The notes beneath the pieces were generated by a model. That model saw only the letters and a list, made by a program, of their open reading frames with translations. It searched no databases and was not told where the DNA came from. Below, in pieces: positions 29,354 to 39,192 of a stretch of DNA of 64,000 bases (positions within the stretch are counted from its first letter, which is position 1; the number at the start of each line of letters is the position of its first letter). The stretch is taken from positions 868,001 through 932,000 of the forward strand of contig NZ_CP076413.1 in assembly GCF_021173085.1 (NCBI RefSeq), in the 5' to 3' direction. The translations under genes were made by a program, and so were the position numbers. This stretch comes from Ralstonia wenshanensis. Lineage in GTDB: Bacteria; Pseudomonadota; Gammaproteobacteria; Burkholderiales; Burkholderiaceae.

Positions 29354-29746
29354 TCAGCCCCGGCGCGAGCCGCGCCAGTTACCTTGGTCGCCGTTGCCGC
29401 GTTCCTGGCGCATGCGTTCTTGCTGTTGCTGCCAGTCGCCGCGGCCGCCGCCGTCCCGAGGTTGAACCCGACCATTGAGGCGATCATCGGCGCGGGCGCG
29501 TGCTTCCATGCGCTCCATTTGCGCGCGGATGCGGGCGGCCTGCTCGCTACGCGTGTCGGCAAAGAATTGCGCCACCAACGGACGTTCCTGCGGCATCGTC
29601 TGTGCCGTTTGCGTCCAGACGGGCATGGCGGATTCTGCAAAGGCGACGGCGGCTTGACGCGCCGATGCGTTGGCAGCCACAGCGCCCGCAGAGGCGACGA
29701 TCAGAACGCCTGCCGCCAAGGGGCGAAGCAATGCGCGAATCGGCAT
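29354..29746 (-). CDS. Secreted protein with Q/R/G-rich tail, unknown function
   Basis: 130 aa. A signal peptide (MPIRALLRPLAAGVLIVASAGAVAANA) leads to a mainly helical, glutamine- and arginine-rich body (FFADTRSEQAARIRAQMERM) and a low-complexity end (RDGGGRGDWQQQQERM, then RGNGDQGNWRGSRRG). An AGGAG ribosome-binding site is well spaced before the ATG at 29746, which supports expression. I do not recognise a family; the layout loosely recalls small periplasmic stress proteins, without any motif to support that. Confidence 0.65.
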   Translation of the reverse strand: MPIRALLRPLAAGVLIVASAGAVAANASARQAAVAFAESAMPVWTQTAQTMPQERPLVAQFFADTRSEQAARIRAQMERMEARARADDRLNGRVQPRDGGGRGDWQQQQERMRQERGNGDQGNWRGSRRG

Positions 29747-29939
29747 GGCTATCTCCTGTCGGGCAAGGATTCGAGAGGGCCACGCGCCGCGTGTTTCTGG
29801 TGTGGGCAACAGAGATCGACAGCGCGTGTTCATGCTTGTCAATGTAAGGCTTCACTCAGCAGGCATCCACTGTCCGAACGTTACCCGTGTAACGAGATGT
29901 TTCGTGCACGCTTTGCCATGGCGAGGGGCGGCGCCTAGG

Positions 29940-31133
29940 TCATTTCCCGGTGTAGCGGATGCGATACACAGCGCCGGCTAGGTCGTCCGACACGAGCAAG
30001 CTGCCGTCAGGTGCCACCAGCACATCGGCTGGACGTCCCCATGCCTGATCACCCTGCAGCCAACCGTGAGCGAACGGTTCCTGCTTCGTCACATTGCCGG
30101 CAACGTCCAACGCGATGCGCATGACGCGGTAGCCCACCTTTGACGATCGGTTCCACGAGCCGTGCTCGGCAATGAAGATATTGTTTCGGTACTCCGCCGG
30201 AAAGCTGCCCCCTGCATAGAACCGCATGCCCAACGCCGCCACGTGCGCCCCAAGCTTGGCGACAGGCGGGACGTAGTTGCTGCACGGGTGCCTAGCGCCG
30301 AATTCCGGGTCCGGAATGTTGCCCGCGTGGCAGAACGGGTAGCCGAAGTGCGGATTGGGTTGAGTGACGCGGTTCAGCTCGTCGTCGGGCACGTCGTCAC
30401 CCATCAGATCACGGCCGTTGTCGGTGAACCACAATTCGTGCGTAGTCGGGTGCCAGTCGAAGCCGACCGTGTTGCGAATGCCGCGCGCCACCAGTTCCAG
30501 TCCGCTGCCGTCGGCGTTCATGCGCATGATGTTGGCGTACCGGTTTTCATCGGGGCGGCAGATATTGCAGGGTGCGCCAACAGGCACATACAGTTTTCCG
30601 TCCGGCCCAAATGCGATGAATTTCCAACCGTGATGCGTTTCCGTGGGCAACTTGTCGTTGATGGCCATCGGCTCGGGTGGATTGCTGAGTCGCTTGTCGA
30701 TGCCATCGAGCCGCAACACACGCGAAACCGCAGAAACATAAAGGTTGCCGTCACGCCATGCCACGCCAACAGGGAGTTGCAGCCCTGACGCCACCACATG
30801 GATGGGCGCATTCGGCGTCTGCAACGACATCGCATAGACTTTGCCGGCGCGGCTCCCGACATAGAGAATGCCGGCTGGAGAAAGCGCCATTTCACGTGCG
30901 GCCGGCATCGCGTCCGTCAGCACCTCGACACGGAAGCCGGCTGGTACGTGGAGTGTCTCGATGGGGAGCTTGGCGAGCGCCGCAGTCACTGCACCAAGCC
31001 AAGCTGCGACCACAATGGCGGGCTTTACGTACCGTCCTTGCCGCGCGTGCCGCCCGGCATCTTTATTCGCTACGCCTAAGTGTTTGTTTGGTCGGAGAAA
31101 TTGCGCTATACTTGCGCGTTTCTCTGTACGCAT
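29940..31133 (-). CDS. Periplasmic sorbosone/glucose dehydrogenase-type beta-propeller protein
   Basis: Up to 397 aa. Six-bladed propeller of the PQQ-dependent sugar/L-sorbosone dehydrogenase family: [28 protein letters not shown] near the start, [68 protein letters not shown] and the end [20 protein letters not shown] hydrophobic export segment ([18 protein letters not shown]) precedes it. The start is uncertain: the first in-frame ATG is at 31133, inside the divergent rpsP promoter region; the only nearer in-frame start is GTG at 31013, giving a very short signal. Substrate and cofactor are not shown by the sequence. Confidence 0.8.
   Translation of the reverse strand: MRTEKRASIAQFLRPNKHLGVANKDAGRHARQGRYVKPAIVVAAWLGAVTAALAKLPIETLHVPAGFRVEVLTDAMPAAREMALSPAGILYVGSRAGKVYAMSLQTPNAPIHVVASGLQLPVGVAWRDGNLYVSAVSRVLRLDGIDKRLSNPPEPMAINDKLPTETHHGWKFIAFGPDGKLYVPVGAPCNICRPDENRYANIMRMNADGSGLELVARGIRNTVGFDWHPTTHELWFTDNGRDLMGDDVPDDELNRVTQPNPHFGYPFCHAGNIPDPEFGARHPCSNYVPPVAKLGAHVAALGMRFYAGGSFPAEYRNNIFIAEHGSWNRSSKVGYRVMRIALDVAGNVTKQEPFAHGWLQGDQAWGRPADVLVAPDGSLLVSDDLAGAVYRIRYTGK
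31084..31112 (+). promoter_or_regulatory. Promoter of the rpsP operon
   Basis: -35 TTGTTT (31084-31089), 17-base spacer, -10 TATACT (31107-31112); rpsP starts 46 bases downstream. The reverse-strand sugar dehydrogenase frame may begin inside or just beside this promoter. Confidence 0.65.
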
Positions 31134-31158
31134 ACCCAGTTTTTCAAGGAATAGATCC

Positions 31159-31413
31159 ATGGTCGTGATCCGTCTGGCCCGCGGTGGCTCCAAGAAGCGC
31201 CCGTTCTTCAATATCGTTGCGACCGACTCGCGTAACCGCCGTGATGGCCGTTTCATCGAGCGCGTCGGTTTCTACAACCCGCTCGCCGGTGAAGGCGAAG
31301 AAGGTCTGCGCATCGTGCAAGACCGCCTGACCTACTGGGAAGGCGTGGGCGCACAACTGTCGCCGACGGTTGCCCGTCTGGTGAAGCAAAACGGCAAGAA
31401 AGCTGCTGCCTAA
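31159..31413 (+). CDS. rpsP: 30S ribosomal protein S16
   Basis: 84 aa. [25 protein letters not shown] is the S16 N-terminus, with [10 protein letters not shown] and the terminal region [15 protein letters not shown]. First gene of the conserved rpsP-rimM-trmD-rplS operon, which continues here complete and in order. Confidence 0.97.
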   Translation: MVVIRLARGGSKKRPFFNIVATDSRNRRDGRFIERVGFYNPLAGEGEEGLRIVQDRLTYWEGVGAQLSPTVARLVKQNGKKAAA

Positions 31414-31459
31414 GTTTTAGCATGCGTCGATCGACGGTGCCGTCCGAGCACTTCCTGCT

Positions 31460-32101
31460 GTGACGCGCGCCGCATCGACACGGCCGGGTCCTGTGGCTGC
31501 TGCAACGCAGGCAACCTCGCAAAAGGTTGCTGAACGGCTGCAAGCCATGCGCCCGGGCGCGGGCACCAACCCGACGCTCCCCGACGATCTAGTCGAGGTG
31601 GGTTATGTCGGTGGGGCCTACGGTATTCGCGGTTGGATCAAGGTCCAGTTGCACGGCGATGCTGACGCGTTGCTGAATGCGCGCACCTGGTGGCTCAAGC
31701 CGGCTGCTGGCGCACTGGCAACGTCGGCAGACTGGCGGGTGTTTCCCGTCGGTACGTCGCGTGAGCATAGCGGCACGGTGGTGGCGGGTTCGCCTGCCGC
31801 GCCCGACCGAAACGTCGCCGAGGCACTGCGCGGCTATGCCGTGTGGGTCAGCCGGGCCGATTTTCCCGAGCCGGACGATGACGAGTTCTACTGGGTCGAT
31901 TTGATCGGCGCGACGGTCGTCAACGAGCAACAAGAAACGCTTGGCACGGTGGGCGGCCTGATCGACAACGGTGCGCATCAAATCCTGCGTATCGTCGGTG
32001 AAGGCGGCGTCGAGCGGCTCGTGCCATTTGTCGAGGTTTACGTGAAGTCGGTGGATGTCGCAGGCAAGCGCATCGTCGTCGACTGGGGTCTGGATTACTG
32101 A
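31460..32101 (+). CDS. rimM: Ribosome maturation factor RimM
   Basis: 213 aa; binds S19 and assists 30S head assembly. The RimM barrel starts at [20 protein letters not shown], and the PRC-barrel C-terminal domain includes [12 protein letters not shown] and the end [23 protein letters not shown]. The GTG at 31460 gives a 45-residue polar N-terminal extension; the in-frame ATG at 31547 is a possible alternative start that keeps the whole domain. Confidence 0.93.
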   Translation: MTRAASTRPGPVAAATQATSQKVAERLQAMRPGAGTNPTLPDDLVEVGYVGGAYGIRGWIKVQLHGDADALLNARTWWLKPAAGALATSADWRVFPVGTSREHSGTVVAGSPAAPDRNVAEALRGYAVWVSRADFPEPDDDEFYWVDLIGATVVNEQQETLGTVGGLIDNGAHQILRIVGEGGVERLVPFVEVYVKSVDVAGKRIVVDWGLDY

Positions 32102-32124
32102 ACATGCGGCCGGAGAATTCGGCG

Positions 32125-32913
32125 ATGCAGTTCGACGTCGTCTCGCTGTTTCCGGACATGTTCCGGGCGCTGACGGACTGGGGGATCACCAGCCGTGCAG
32201 CCAAGCAGCAGGTGTACACGTTGCGCACCTGGAACCCGCGCGATTTCACGACGGACAACTACCGCACCGTGGACGATCGCCCTTACGGCGGTGGTCCAGG
32301 CATGGTGATGTTGGCCAAACCGCTGGAAGCCGCGCTGGATGCGATTCATGAGGCGCAAGCGCCTTCGCCTTCGCATGTGGTGTTGCTGTCGCCGCAAGGC
32401 AAGCCGCTTACACACAAGCGGGTGATGGAGCTGGCGCAACTGCCGGCCCTCACGTTGCTGTGTGGCCGTTACGAAGCGATCGATCAACGTCTGGTCGACC
32501 GTCGCGTAGATGAAGAAATCAGCCTTGGCGATTTCGTCCTCTCGGGCGGAGAGCTTGCAGCGATGGCGATCATCGACGCCGTGGTCCGGCAGTTGCCCGG
32601 CGTGCTGGGCGATGCGCAGTCGGCGGTGCAAGACAGTTTCGTCAACGGTTTGCTGGATTGCCCGCACTACACGCGGCCGGAAGAGTACGAAGGTGTGCGT
32701 GTGCCCGATGTGCTGCTGGGTGGCCACCATGCCGAGATTGAGAAGTGGCGCCGCCAGCAGGCGCTGTTGAATACGATGCGCAAGCGGCCCGATCTGATCG
32801 AGGCGGCGCGCAAGCAGGGTTTGTTGTCCCGCAGCGATGAGGTTTTCCTCGCTGCCGCGGCGATAACGGCAAAGGGGTCAGAGGCTTCCATACCGGAAGG
32901 CTCGGCCAAGTGA
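32125..32913 (+). CDS. trmD: tRNA (guanine37-N1)-methyltransferase
   Basis: 262 aa SPOUT methyltransferase making m1G37, which prevents +1 frameshifting. [11 protein letters not shown] is the standard start; [22 protein letters not shown] and [16 protein letters not shown] with the trefoil-knot SAM site are diagnostic. ATG 32125 is preferred because a GGAG lies 9 bases before it; an upstream in-frame ATG at 32104 has no ribosome-binding site. Follows rimM closely and precedes rplS. Confidence 0.95.
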
Positions 32914-32986
32914 AGTTCCCATCCTCTACCGGGGCCGCGGTCTACCGACTGGGCAAAACGCCGGCACGATGGTCAAGGAGAAAAAG

Positions 32987-33373
32987 ATGAATCTCATCGA
33001 GCAAATCGAGCAGGAAGAAATCAAGCGCCTGACGGCCAACAAGACGATCCCCCCGTTCGCCCCTGGCGACACCGTGATCGTCAACGTGAACGTCGTTGAA
33101 GGCACCCGCAAGCGTGTGCAAGCGTATGAAGGCGTGGTGATTGCAAAGCGCAATCGTGGCCTGAATTCGTCGTTCATCGTTCGCAAGATCTCTTCTGGCG
33201 AAGGTGTGGAGCGTACGTTCCAGCTGTACTCGCCGCTGCTTGCCAGCATCGAAGTGAAGCGTCGCGGTGATGTGCGCCGTGCGAAGCTGTACTACCTGCG
33301 CCAACGCTCGGGCAAGTCGGCACGCATCAAGGAGAAGCTGACCTTCAAGCGCAAGGAAGCCGCAGCGGAGTAA
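32987..33373 (+). CDS. rplS: 50S ribosomal protein L19
   Basis: 128 aa. [28 protein letters not shown] is the L19 N-terminus; [36 protein letters not shown] and [21 protein letters not shown] follow as in the family. An AAGGAG site precedes the ATG. Last gene of the rpsP operon, ending at a strong terminator. Confidence 0.97.
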
Positions 33374-33388
33374 TCTGCACGCGTTGCG

Positions 33389-33417
33389 AAAAGGCACCTT
33401 CGGGTGCCTTTTTTCTC
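33389..33417 (+). terminator. Intrinsic terminator of the rpsP operon
   Basis: AAAAGGCACC / GGTGCCTTTT with a TTCG tetraloop (33389-33412) and a T-run. Confidence 0.93.
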
Positions 33418-33478
33418 TTTTGCGGCGGAAGATTGACCGCATATATGTCGTCAGCCCATCACCATTCAGTCCCATTCG

Positions 33479-34183
33479 ATGCGCCGTCCCGTGTTCGATC
33501 CTGAGCAGTTGCCGGTGGTGCCGACCGCGGCATCGTTGCCGGCGCTCGGGGTCGCGCGATTGACCGCCGAGTTCGTACGCGCGCGGCTGCAGATGCCGCC
33601 CGACTGGCAACCGGAGCAGACGGATGAATCCCGTTTGATCGATGCTTCGCTCAAATTGCGCGAGGCGGCGGTGTTGGTGCCGCTGGTGCAGCGCGAGGCA
33701 GGTCTGACGGTGCTCCTGACGCAACGCAATGCGTCGCTGAGCCAACATGCCGGCCAGGTCAGCTTTCCGGGCGGCGGGCGGGAAGACTTTGACCTCGACA
33801 TGGTCGACACGGCGCTGCGCGAGACGATGGAAGAGGTCGGCATCAGTGCAAATTACATTGAGGTGATCGGTCGCCTGCCTGACTACATCACCGGGACGGG
33901 TTTCCACGTGAGCCCGATTGTCGGATTGCTGGCGCCCGATTTCACCCTCCAACCCGACCCCAGCGAAGTGGCCGAGGTGTTTGAGGTGCCGCTGGCCTTC
34001 TTGATGGACCCGGCCAACCACGAAGTGCGCGAACTGCGGTGGGAAGACCGCGTGCGTCGTTTCTATGCGATGCCTTATCAACGATCCGGGCGATCTGACC
34101 AAGTGCCTGATGCTGGTTATCACTTCATCTGGGGTGCGACGGCCGGCATGCTGCGCAACCTCTATCACCTGCTGGCAGCGTAG
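33479..34183 (+). CDS. Nudix hydrolase, CoA pyrophosphatase type
   Basis: 234 aa. The Nudix box is seen in FPGGGREDFDLDMVDTALRETMEEVGI, and the preceding LTVLLTQRNASLSQHAGQVSFPGG is the NudL/CoAse (UPF0035) signature, suggesting cleavage of CoA and derivatives to 3',5'-ADP and phosphopantetheine. The N-terminal ~60 residues are a variable extension. The gene is in its own unit after the rplS terminator. Confidence 0.87.
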   Translation: MRRPVFDPEQLPVVPTAASLPALGVARLTAEFVRARLQMPPDWQPEQTDESRLIDASLKLREAAVLVPLVQREAGLTVLLTQRNASLSQHAGQVSFPGGGREDFDLDMVDTALRETMEEVGISANYIEVIGRLPDYITGTGFHVSPIVGLLAPDFTLQPDPSEVAEVFEVPLAFLMDPANHEVRELRWEDRVRRFYAMPYQRSGRSDQVPDAGYHFIWGATAGMLRNLYHLLAA

Positions 34184-34291
34184 CGTTAGCGCGAATATGG
34201 GCCCCGAGGTGCGCTGTTGCGCGCACGCTGTGTGCTATCGTCTTGCACATCGCATTCACGGCGTGATCCACGCCCTCGCAACGCCCTTCCA

Positions 34292-35233
34292 ATGACTTTT
34301 TTCTCCGTACTCTGCGCGCTGATTCTTGAACAGTTCCGTGCGCTCAGCCGGGACAACCCGATCTACGACGTCGTGCGCGCACTGGCCGCGCGGGCAGAAG
34401 AATGGTTCGACACGGGCCATCGTCGCGATGCCGTGCTCGCCTGGTGCGTGGTTACGCTGCCGGCCGTGGTGGTCGTGGCGCTGGTGCACTACCTCCTGTC
34501 GTCGATCAGCCTTGGGCTGGCGTTCCTGTGGAATGTCCTGATGGTGTACCTGACGCTTGGCTTCCGCCAGTTCAGCCACTACTTCACCGATATCCACGAG
34601 GCGCTGCGCAGCGATGACGTTGTCACTGCGCGCCTGCTGCTCAACGAATGGTCGGGGCAGGACACGACCGACATGCCGGTCAACGAGATCGTCCGCCATA
34701 CGCTCGAATGCGCGATCGTGGCAGCGCATCGCCACGTGTTTGGCGTGTTCTTCTGGTTCCTGGTGCCGATCGGTCCCGCCGGCGTAGTGTTGTACCGCGG
34801 CGCTGAATACCTCGCTCGCCACTGGAGCGATACGTCGATGGAGCGTAGCCCAGCGCTCGGTCTCTTTGCCCGTCAGGCATTCTTTGTCATCGATTACATC
34901 CCTGCGCGCCTGACTGCGATTGGCTTCTCCATCGTCGGCAACTTTGAAGATGCCGTGTACGCATGGCGCAACCGCGCTGCCAAGTGGAACGACGAAGTGA
35001 ATGGCATCCTGCTGGCGGCCGGGGGCGGCGCACTCGGCGTGCGTCTTGGCACGCCCATTGCGCAACGTGATTCGGTCGACAGCATTGCCGACGAAGACGG
35101 CGCCTATCCGATGGAAGTGGGGCAGGAGCCGAATGTCCGCACGCTGCAATCAGCTGTGGGACTGGTGTGGCGCGCGGTGGTGCTGTGGATGCTGCTGCTG
35201 GCGATGCTGTCGATTGCCGTCTGGCTGGGCTGA
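34292..35233 (+). CDS. CobD/CbiB-family membrane protein
   Basis: 313 aa with about five hydrophobic segments (AWCVVTLPAVVVVALVHYLL, ISLGLAFLWNVLMVYLTLGF, VFFWFLVPIGPAGVVLY and a C-terminal AVVLWMLLLAMLSIAVWLG). It has the CobD-like FRQFSHYFTDIHEAL and VNEIVRHTLECAIVAAHRHVFGVFFWF segments. Authentic CobD makes adenosylcobinamide phosphate, but no other cobalamin gene is nearby, so this is a relative of unproven function (AmpE-like proteins belong to the same fold). ATG 34292 gives the family start. Confidence 0.78.
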   Translation: MTFFSVLCALILEQFRALSRDNPIYDVVRALAARAEEWFDTGHRRDAVLAWCVVTLPAVVVVALVHYLLSSISLGLAFLWNVLMVYLTLGFRQFSHYFTDIHEALRSDDVVTARLLLNEWSGQDTTDMPVNEIVRHTLECAIVAAHRHVFGVFFWFLVPIGPAGVVLYRGAEYLARHWSDTSMERSPALGLFARQAFFVIDYIPARLTAIGFSIVGNFEDAVYAWRNRAAKWNDEVNGILLAAGGGALGVRLGTPIAQRDSVDSIADEDGAYPMEVGQEPNVRTLQSAVGLVWRAVVLWMLLLAMLSIAVWLG

Positions 35234-35268
35234 TGCGGCACCACGATGCCTAGCCGCTGAACGATCAA

Positions 35269-35583
35269 TCAGGCCGCATCCTCGCGGTCTTTGCCGCAGC
35301 GCCAGCACTGGGCGAACTGCGGCTCGTGACTTTCTGCGCAATGCGCGCAGCGCCAGGCAGGGCCAGTGGGCGGATGCCGTGCCTGATCGAGCAGCGCTTG
35401 CGCCTGCGCTTCCTGCGCCGGGTCCACCAGCCAGACTTGCGCCGCGCAATCCTGCGGCGGAATATCACCCGCCACGCTGCTCAGGTAGATGTTGCGCAGC
35501 TCGGTGCGGATGCCGGCGGCAGACAGCACGTTCTGCCAGTGCGCCGCCATGCCGAGCGATGAACTGCTGATCAGCAACTTCAT
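35269..35583 (-). CDS. DUF2007-like protein with C-terminal zinc ribbon
   Basis: 104 aa, soluble. The N-terminal ~70 residues (LISSSSLGMAAHWQNVLSAAGI, IPPQDCAAQVWLVDP) look like the PII-like 'putative signal transducing protein' domain DUF2007; the end holds a C-x2-C ... C-x2-C zinc knuckle (RCAHCAES, QCWRCGKD). Such proteins have no established function. Lies directly downstream of rsgA on the same strand, 30 bases apart, so likely co-transcribed. Confidence 0.72.
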   Translation of the reverse strand: MKLLISSSSLGMAAHWQNVLSAAGIRTELRNIYLSSVAGDIPPQDCAAQVWLVDPAQEAQAQALLDQARHPPTGPAWRCAHCAESHEPQFAQCWRCGKDREDAA

Positions 35584-35613
35584 CTCAGCCTCCCCGAACG
35601 TGTTACGAAGCCG

Positions 35614-36561
35614 TTACCAAGGCTTCTGTTGCTCCGATTCGTGCAACAGTTGCGCGTAAAGCTGGTGCCGCCGTGGATCGATCTTGCCTTCGGCCATCGC
35701 ACCCAGAATGCCACAGCCAGGTTCCTGCAGGTGCCGGCAGTTATAAAAGCGGCACTCCGTCAGGCGCGGGCGGAATTCAGGGAAGGCGCGTTCCAGCATG
35801 CCCTCGCTCAGGTGATGCAGGCCGAATTCCTGGAAGCCCGGCGAGTCAATCAGCACGCCGCCCTTGCCCCATTCCGCGGGTAAGTGATAGAGCCGTGTGA
35901 ACGTGGTTGTGTGCTTGCCGGAATCGAGCTTTTCGGAGATCTCGCGCGTTTGCGCATCCACGCCCGGAATCAGCAGATTCAGCAGTGACGACTTGCCCAT
36001 GCCCGACTGCCCGATCAGGATCGAGGCGCGCCCAGCCACGTGAGGTTCAAGCGCTGCGTGCGCGGCGTCCGGTGCACCATGTACGGTCAGTTCGACGATG
36101 GCGTAACCCAGCTCCCGGTAGAGCGCCAGGCGTGAGCGAGCCGTCTCCAACCGGGCGGTCAAGTCGATCTTGTTGAGCAGGATCAGCGGGGTGATGCCGA
36201 GGGACTCTGCCGCGACAAGCGCGCGGCCAAGCAGGTCTTCCGAAAAGCTCGGCTCGGTGCCGAGCATGATGATGACCTGATCCAGGTTCGCGGCCAGCAC
36301 CTTCGATTTGAACTGATCGGAGCGGTGGAGCAGGTTGCGGCGCTCGTCAACGCGTACGACGACGCCTTGGTCGACGGCAGTGGCTTCATAGACCACGCGA
36401 TCGCCGACAGCGCATTCGCTGCGCTTGCCGCGCGGGAAACATTGCAGGAAGCCGCCGCCCTCGCGTTCTACCAGGTAATGTCGCCCGTGCGCGGCGATGA
36501 CAAGCCCGTGTTCGCCGGTGGCTGCCTGCTTATGGGCGCGGCTCGGTTTGCCGCGCGTCAT
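35614..36561 (-). CDS. rsgA: Ribosome small-subunit biogenesis GTPase RsgA
   Basis: 315 aa circularly permuted GTPase (YjeQ). An N-terminal OB fold ([30 protein letters not shown]) precedes G4 LLNKIDL, G1 [13 protein letters not shown]2 GKHTTTF and G3 DSPGF, then a zinc-binding C-terminus ([16 protein letters not shown]). Releases late assembly factors from the 30S subunit. ATG at 36561 overlaps the end of the upstream protease gene by four bases (ATGA), giving translational coupling. Confidence 0.95.
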   Translation of the reverse strand: MTRGKPSRAHKQAATGEHGLVIAAHGRHYLVEREGGGFLQCFPRGKRSECAVGDRVVYEATAVDQGVVVRVDERRNLLHRSDQFKSKVLAANLDQVIIMLGTEPSFSEDLLGRALVAAESLGITPLILLNKIDLTARLETARSRLALYRELGYAIVELTVHGAPDAAHAALEPHVAGRASILIGQSGMGKSSLLNLLIPGVDAQTREISEKLDSGKHTTTFTRLYHLPAEWGKGGVLIDSPGFQEFGLHHLSEGMLERAFPEFRPRLTECRFYNCRHLQEPGCGILGAMAEGKIDPRRHQLYAQLLHESEQQKPW

Positions 36562-37817
36562 GCCGTGCGAGCCTGCACAAGGCGCTCCACGCGCTGCGAT
36601 GCAGTCGGGTGCGAATAATAGAACGTTGAGTAGACCGGGTCCGGGGTGAGTGTCGATGCGTTGTCCTGGAACAGCTTGACCAGCGCCGAGACGAGTTGAT
36701 TTGCGTCGGCGTGCTCGGCGGCAAAAGCATCCGCTTCGTACTCGTCCTTGCGCGACGACAGACTTGCCAGCGGCGAGACGAAGAACGTGAACACCGGCAA
36801 CACCAGGAAAAACAGCATCAGCGCCAGCGCATGGTTGTCGGAGAACAGGTTGGGCGCGACGCCAAGGCCCAGGTAGAACCATGTGCGCGTCATAAGCCAG
36901 CCAAGGAGCGCCAGCGCACCCAGGCTCAGCACGAACGTCACGGCAATGCGCTTGGTGATGTGATGGCGCTTGAAATGCCCAAGTTCATGGGCGAGCACGG
37001 CTTCCATCTCGGACGGATTAAGCCGGGCGAGCAGCGTGTCGAAGAAGACGATGCGCTTGGTTGCGCCAAAGCCGCTGAAGTAGGCGTTGCCGTGGGCGCT
37101 GCGTCGGCTGCCGTCCATCACGAACAGGCCCTTGCTGGCAAAGCCGCAGCGCTTGAGCAAGCTTTCGATGCGCGAGCGCATTTCCTCGTCCTGCAGCGGG
37201 GTGAACTTGTTGTAGAGCGGTGCGATGACGTTCGGGTAGATCGCCTGAACAAACAGCATGAACGCCATCCAGACGATCCAGGTGTAGAGCCACCAGTACG
37301 TGCCCATCTTGTCCATCAGCCAAAGCACCGCCAGCAGCAGCGGCAGACCCAGCACGGTGCCGATGGCCAAGCCCTTGAGGTTGTCGGCCAACCATAGCTT
37401 GAACGTCATGCGGTTGAAGCCGAATCGCTCTTCCACGACAAACTGCCCATACAGCGAAAACGGCAACTCGATCACGCTGCTGATCGCGATGACCGACGCG
37501 ATCAGCGCCACGCCATACGCATAACCGGGGCCGAACACGCCCAGCCATGCCTGGTTGATCCAGTTCAGTCCACCCAGCAGCGTCAACGCAATCAGCAGGG
37601 CGGCCTGAACCGGCACTTCCAGCATCGCCAGTCGCGTGCGGGCGATGGTGTAGTCGGCGGCTTTGCGGTGCATGTCCAGCGTGATGGACTCGGCAAACTG
37701 CGCCGGCACGGCATCGCGGTGACGCGCCACGTGACGGACTTGCCGCGCGGCCAGCCACAGGCGCGTGGCGGACATCAATGCAAGGGCGACCAGGAAGACA
37801 GCAGTAAAGGCGGGCAT
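36558..37817 (-). CDS. M48-family membrane metalloprotease (Ste24/CAAX prenyl protease 1-like)
   Basis: 419 aa integral membrane zinc protease. The zinc motif HELGH is at residues 277-281 ([12 protein letters not shown]), with the third ligand in [17 protein letters not shown]. Several hydrophobic helices precede and follow, and [29 protein letters not shown] is typical of the Ste24 group. Substrates in bacteria are unknown; a membrane-protein quality-control role is likely. ATG 37817 was chosen over GTG 37829 because an AGGTG sits nine bases before it. First gene of a unit with rsgA; divergent from orn. Confidence 0.9.
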   Translation of the reverse strand: MPAFTAVFLVALALMSATRLWLAARQVRHVARHRDAVPAQFAESITLDMHRKAADYTIARTRLAMLEVPVQAALLIALTLLGGLNWINQAWLGVFGPGYAYGVALIASVIAISSVIELPFSLYGQFVVEERFGFNRMTFKLWLADNLKGLAIGTVLGLPLLLAVLWLMDKMGTYWWLYTWIVWMAFMLFVQAIYPNVIAPLYNKFTPLQDEEMRSRIESLLKRCGFASKGLFVMDGSRRSAHGNAYFSGFGATKRIVFFDTLLARLNPSEMEAVLAHELGHFKRHHITKRIAVTFVLSLGALALLGWLMTRTWFYLGLGVAPNLFSDNHALALMLFFLVLPVFTFFVSPLASLSSRKDEYEADAFAAEHADANQLVSALVKLFQDNASTLTPDPVYSTFYYSHPTASQRVERLVQARTA

Positions 37818-37881
37818 GTGGGGAAACACCTATCAGATATGCGAAAATTATAGCCTTCAGTCATTTTCTCAAGGCCCTTGA

Positions 37882-38541
37882 GTGAGCACCCCAGTGAGTC
37901 CCCCCGTTTCCCCGTCCGCCACATCCACCTCGACCTCCAACCGCGTTGCCGCTAAAAGCGATAACAACCTCGTTTGGCTGGACATGGAGATGACCGGCCT
38001 GAGCCCCGAAAACGACCGCATCATCGAAGTGGCCGTGGTGGTGACGGATTCGGAGTTGAACATCCTCGCTGAAGGCCCTGTGCTGGTGATTCATCAGTCC
38101 GACGAGCTGCTCGACGGCATGGACGCCTGGAACAAGGGCACGCACGGCCGGTCGGGCCTGATCGACAAGGTCAAGGCGTCGACCACGACCGAAGCGGAAG
38201 CGGAAGCTGAACTGCTGGCCTTCCTCAAGAAGTGGGTGCCGAAGAGCAAGTCGCCGATGTGCGGCAACTCCATCTGCCAGGACCGCCGTTTCATGGCGCG
38301 CTACATGCCCAAGCTCGAGGAGTACTTCCATTACCGCAACCTGGACGTCTCGACGCTCAAGGAGCTTTGCAAGCGCTGGCAGCCGGCCATTGCCAAGGGC
38401 TTTACGAAGCACCAGCGGCACACGGCATTCGCAGACATCATCGAGTCGATCGAAGAGCTGCGCTATTACCGCGAGCACTTCATCCGCGATGTACCGCAAA
38501 CGCCGGATGCTGAAGCGCTGGCGTCTTCGGTCGCCCCGTAA
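37882..38541 (+). CDS. orn: Oligoribonuclease
   Basis: 219 aa DEDDh 3'-5' exonuclease that degrades 2-5-nt RNAs, including pGpG from cyclic-di-GMP breakdown. [27 protein letters not shown] holds the first acidic pair; [26 protein letters not shown] and [15 protein letters not shown] give the remaining Asp and His residues. It starts at GTG 37882, giving a Ser/Thr/Pro-rich N-terminal extension of ~28 residues relative to E. coli Orn. The stop is three bases from the convergent mogA stop. Confidence 0.95.
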   Translation: MSTPVSPPVSPSATSTSTSNRVAAKSDNNLVWLDMEMTGLSPENDRIIEVAVVVTDSELNILAEGPVLVIHQSDELLDGMDAWNKGTHGRSGLIDKVKASTTTEAEAEAELLAFLKKWVPKSKSPMCGNSICQDRRFMARYMPKLEEYFHYRNLDVSTLKELCKRWQPAIAKGFTKHQRHTAFADIIESIEELRYYREHFIRDVPQTPDAEALASSVAP

Positions 38542-38544
38542 GCG

Positions 38545-39192
38545 TTAAGCCTGCAGCGGTTTTGCGCGCACAGCGTGCTTGGGTCGCCAGGCCTTGACCA
38601 CGCTGTCGTGCGTCTCGATATACGGGCCGCCGATCAAATCGATGCAGTAGGGCACGGCCGCAAAGATGCCCGGGACCGTGGCGCGGCCCTCCACATCCTT
38701 CAAGCCCTCCAGCGTTTCCCTGATGGCACGCGGTTGACCGGGCAGGTTGATGATCAGCGTCGCGCGCGACGGCGTCTCGCGGATTACCGCCACCTGACGC
38801 GACAGAATGGCCGTCGGCACGAAATGCAGGCTGATCTGGCGCATCTGCTCGCCGAAACCTGGCATTTCCTTGGTGGCGACGGCCAGCGTGGCCTCGGGCG
38901 TTACATCGCGGCGCGTGGGGCCGGTGCCGCCCGTGGTGAGCACCAAATCGCACCCGGCATGGTCGACGAGGTCGATCAGCGTTTCGGCAATCGTCGCTTG
39001 ATCGTCCGGAATCAGCCGCTCCACCCCTTGCCACGGCGATGAGAGCGCGGTGCCAAACCAGTCCCGCAGCGCGGGAATCCCTTCATCCTGATACGTGCCG
39101 GCCGATGCGCGATCCGAAATCGACACAAAACCGACGACCAGTTCGTCGGCGTGGCGACGGGTGATCGGCGCGGAGGGGGTAGGGGCTGTCAT
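38545..39192 (-). CDS. mogA: Molybdopterin adenylyltransferase
   Basis: 215 aa of the MoaB/MogA fold. [42 protein letters not shown] and the segment [16 protein letters not shown] are characteristic. Adenylylates molybdopterin before molybdenum insertion. Its ATG overlaps the end of darP by four bases, so the two are translationally coupled even though their functions are unrelated. Confidence 0.93.
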   Translation of the reverse strand: MTAPTPSAPITRRHADELVVGFVSISDRASAGTYQDEGIPALRDWFGTALSSPWQGVERLIPDDQATIAETLIDLVDHAGCDLVLTTGGTGPTRRDVTPEATLAVATKEMPGFGEQMRQISLHFVPTAILSRQVAVIRETPSRATLIINLPGQPRAIRETLEGLKDVEGRATVPGIFAAVPYCIDLIGGPYIETHDSVVKAWRPKHAVRAKPLQA

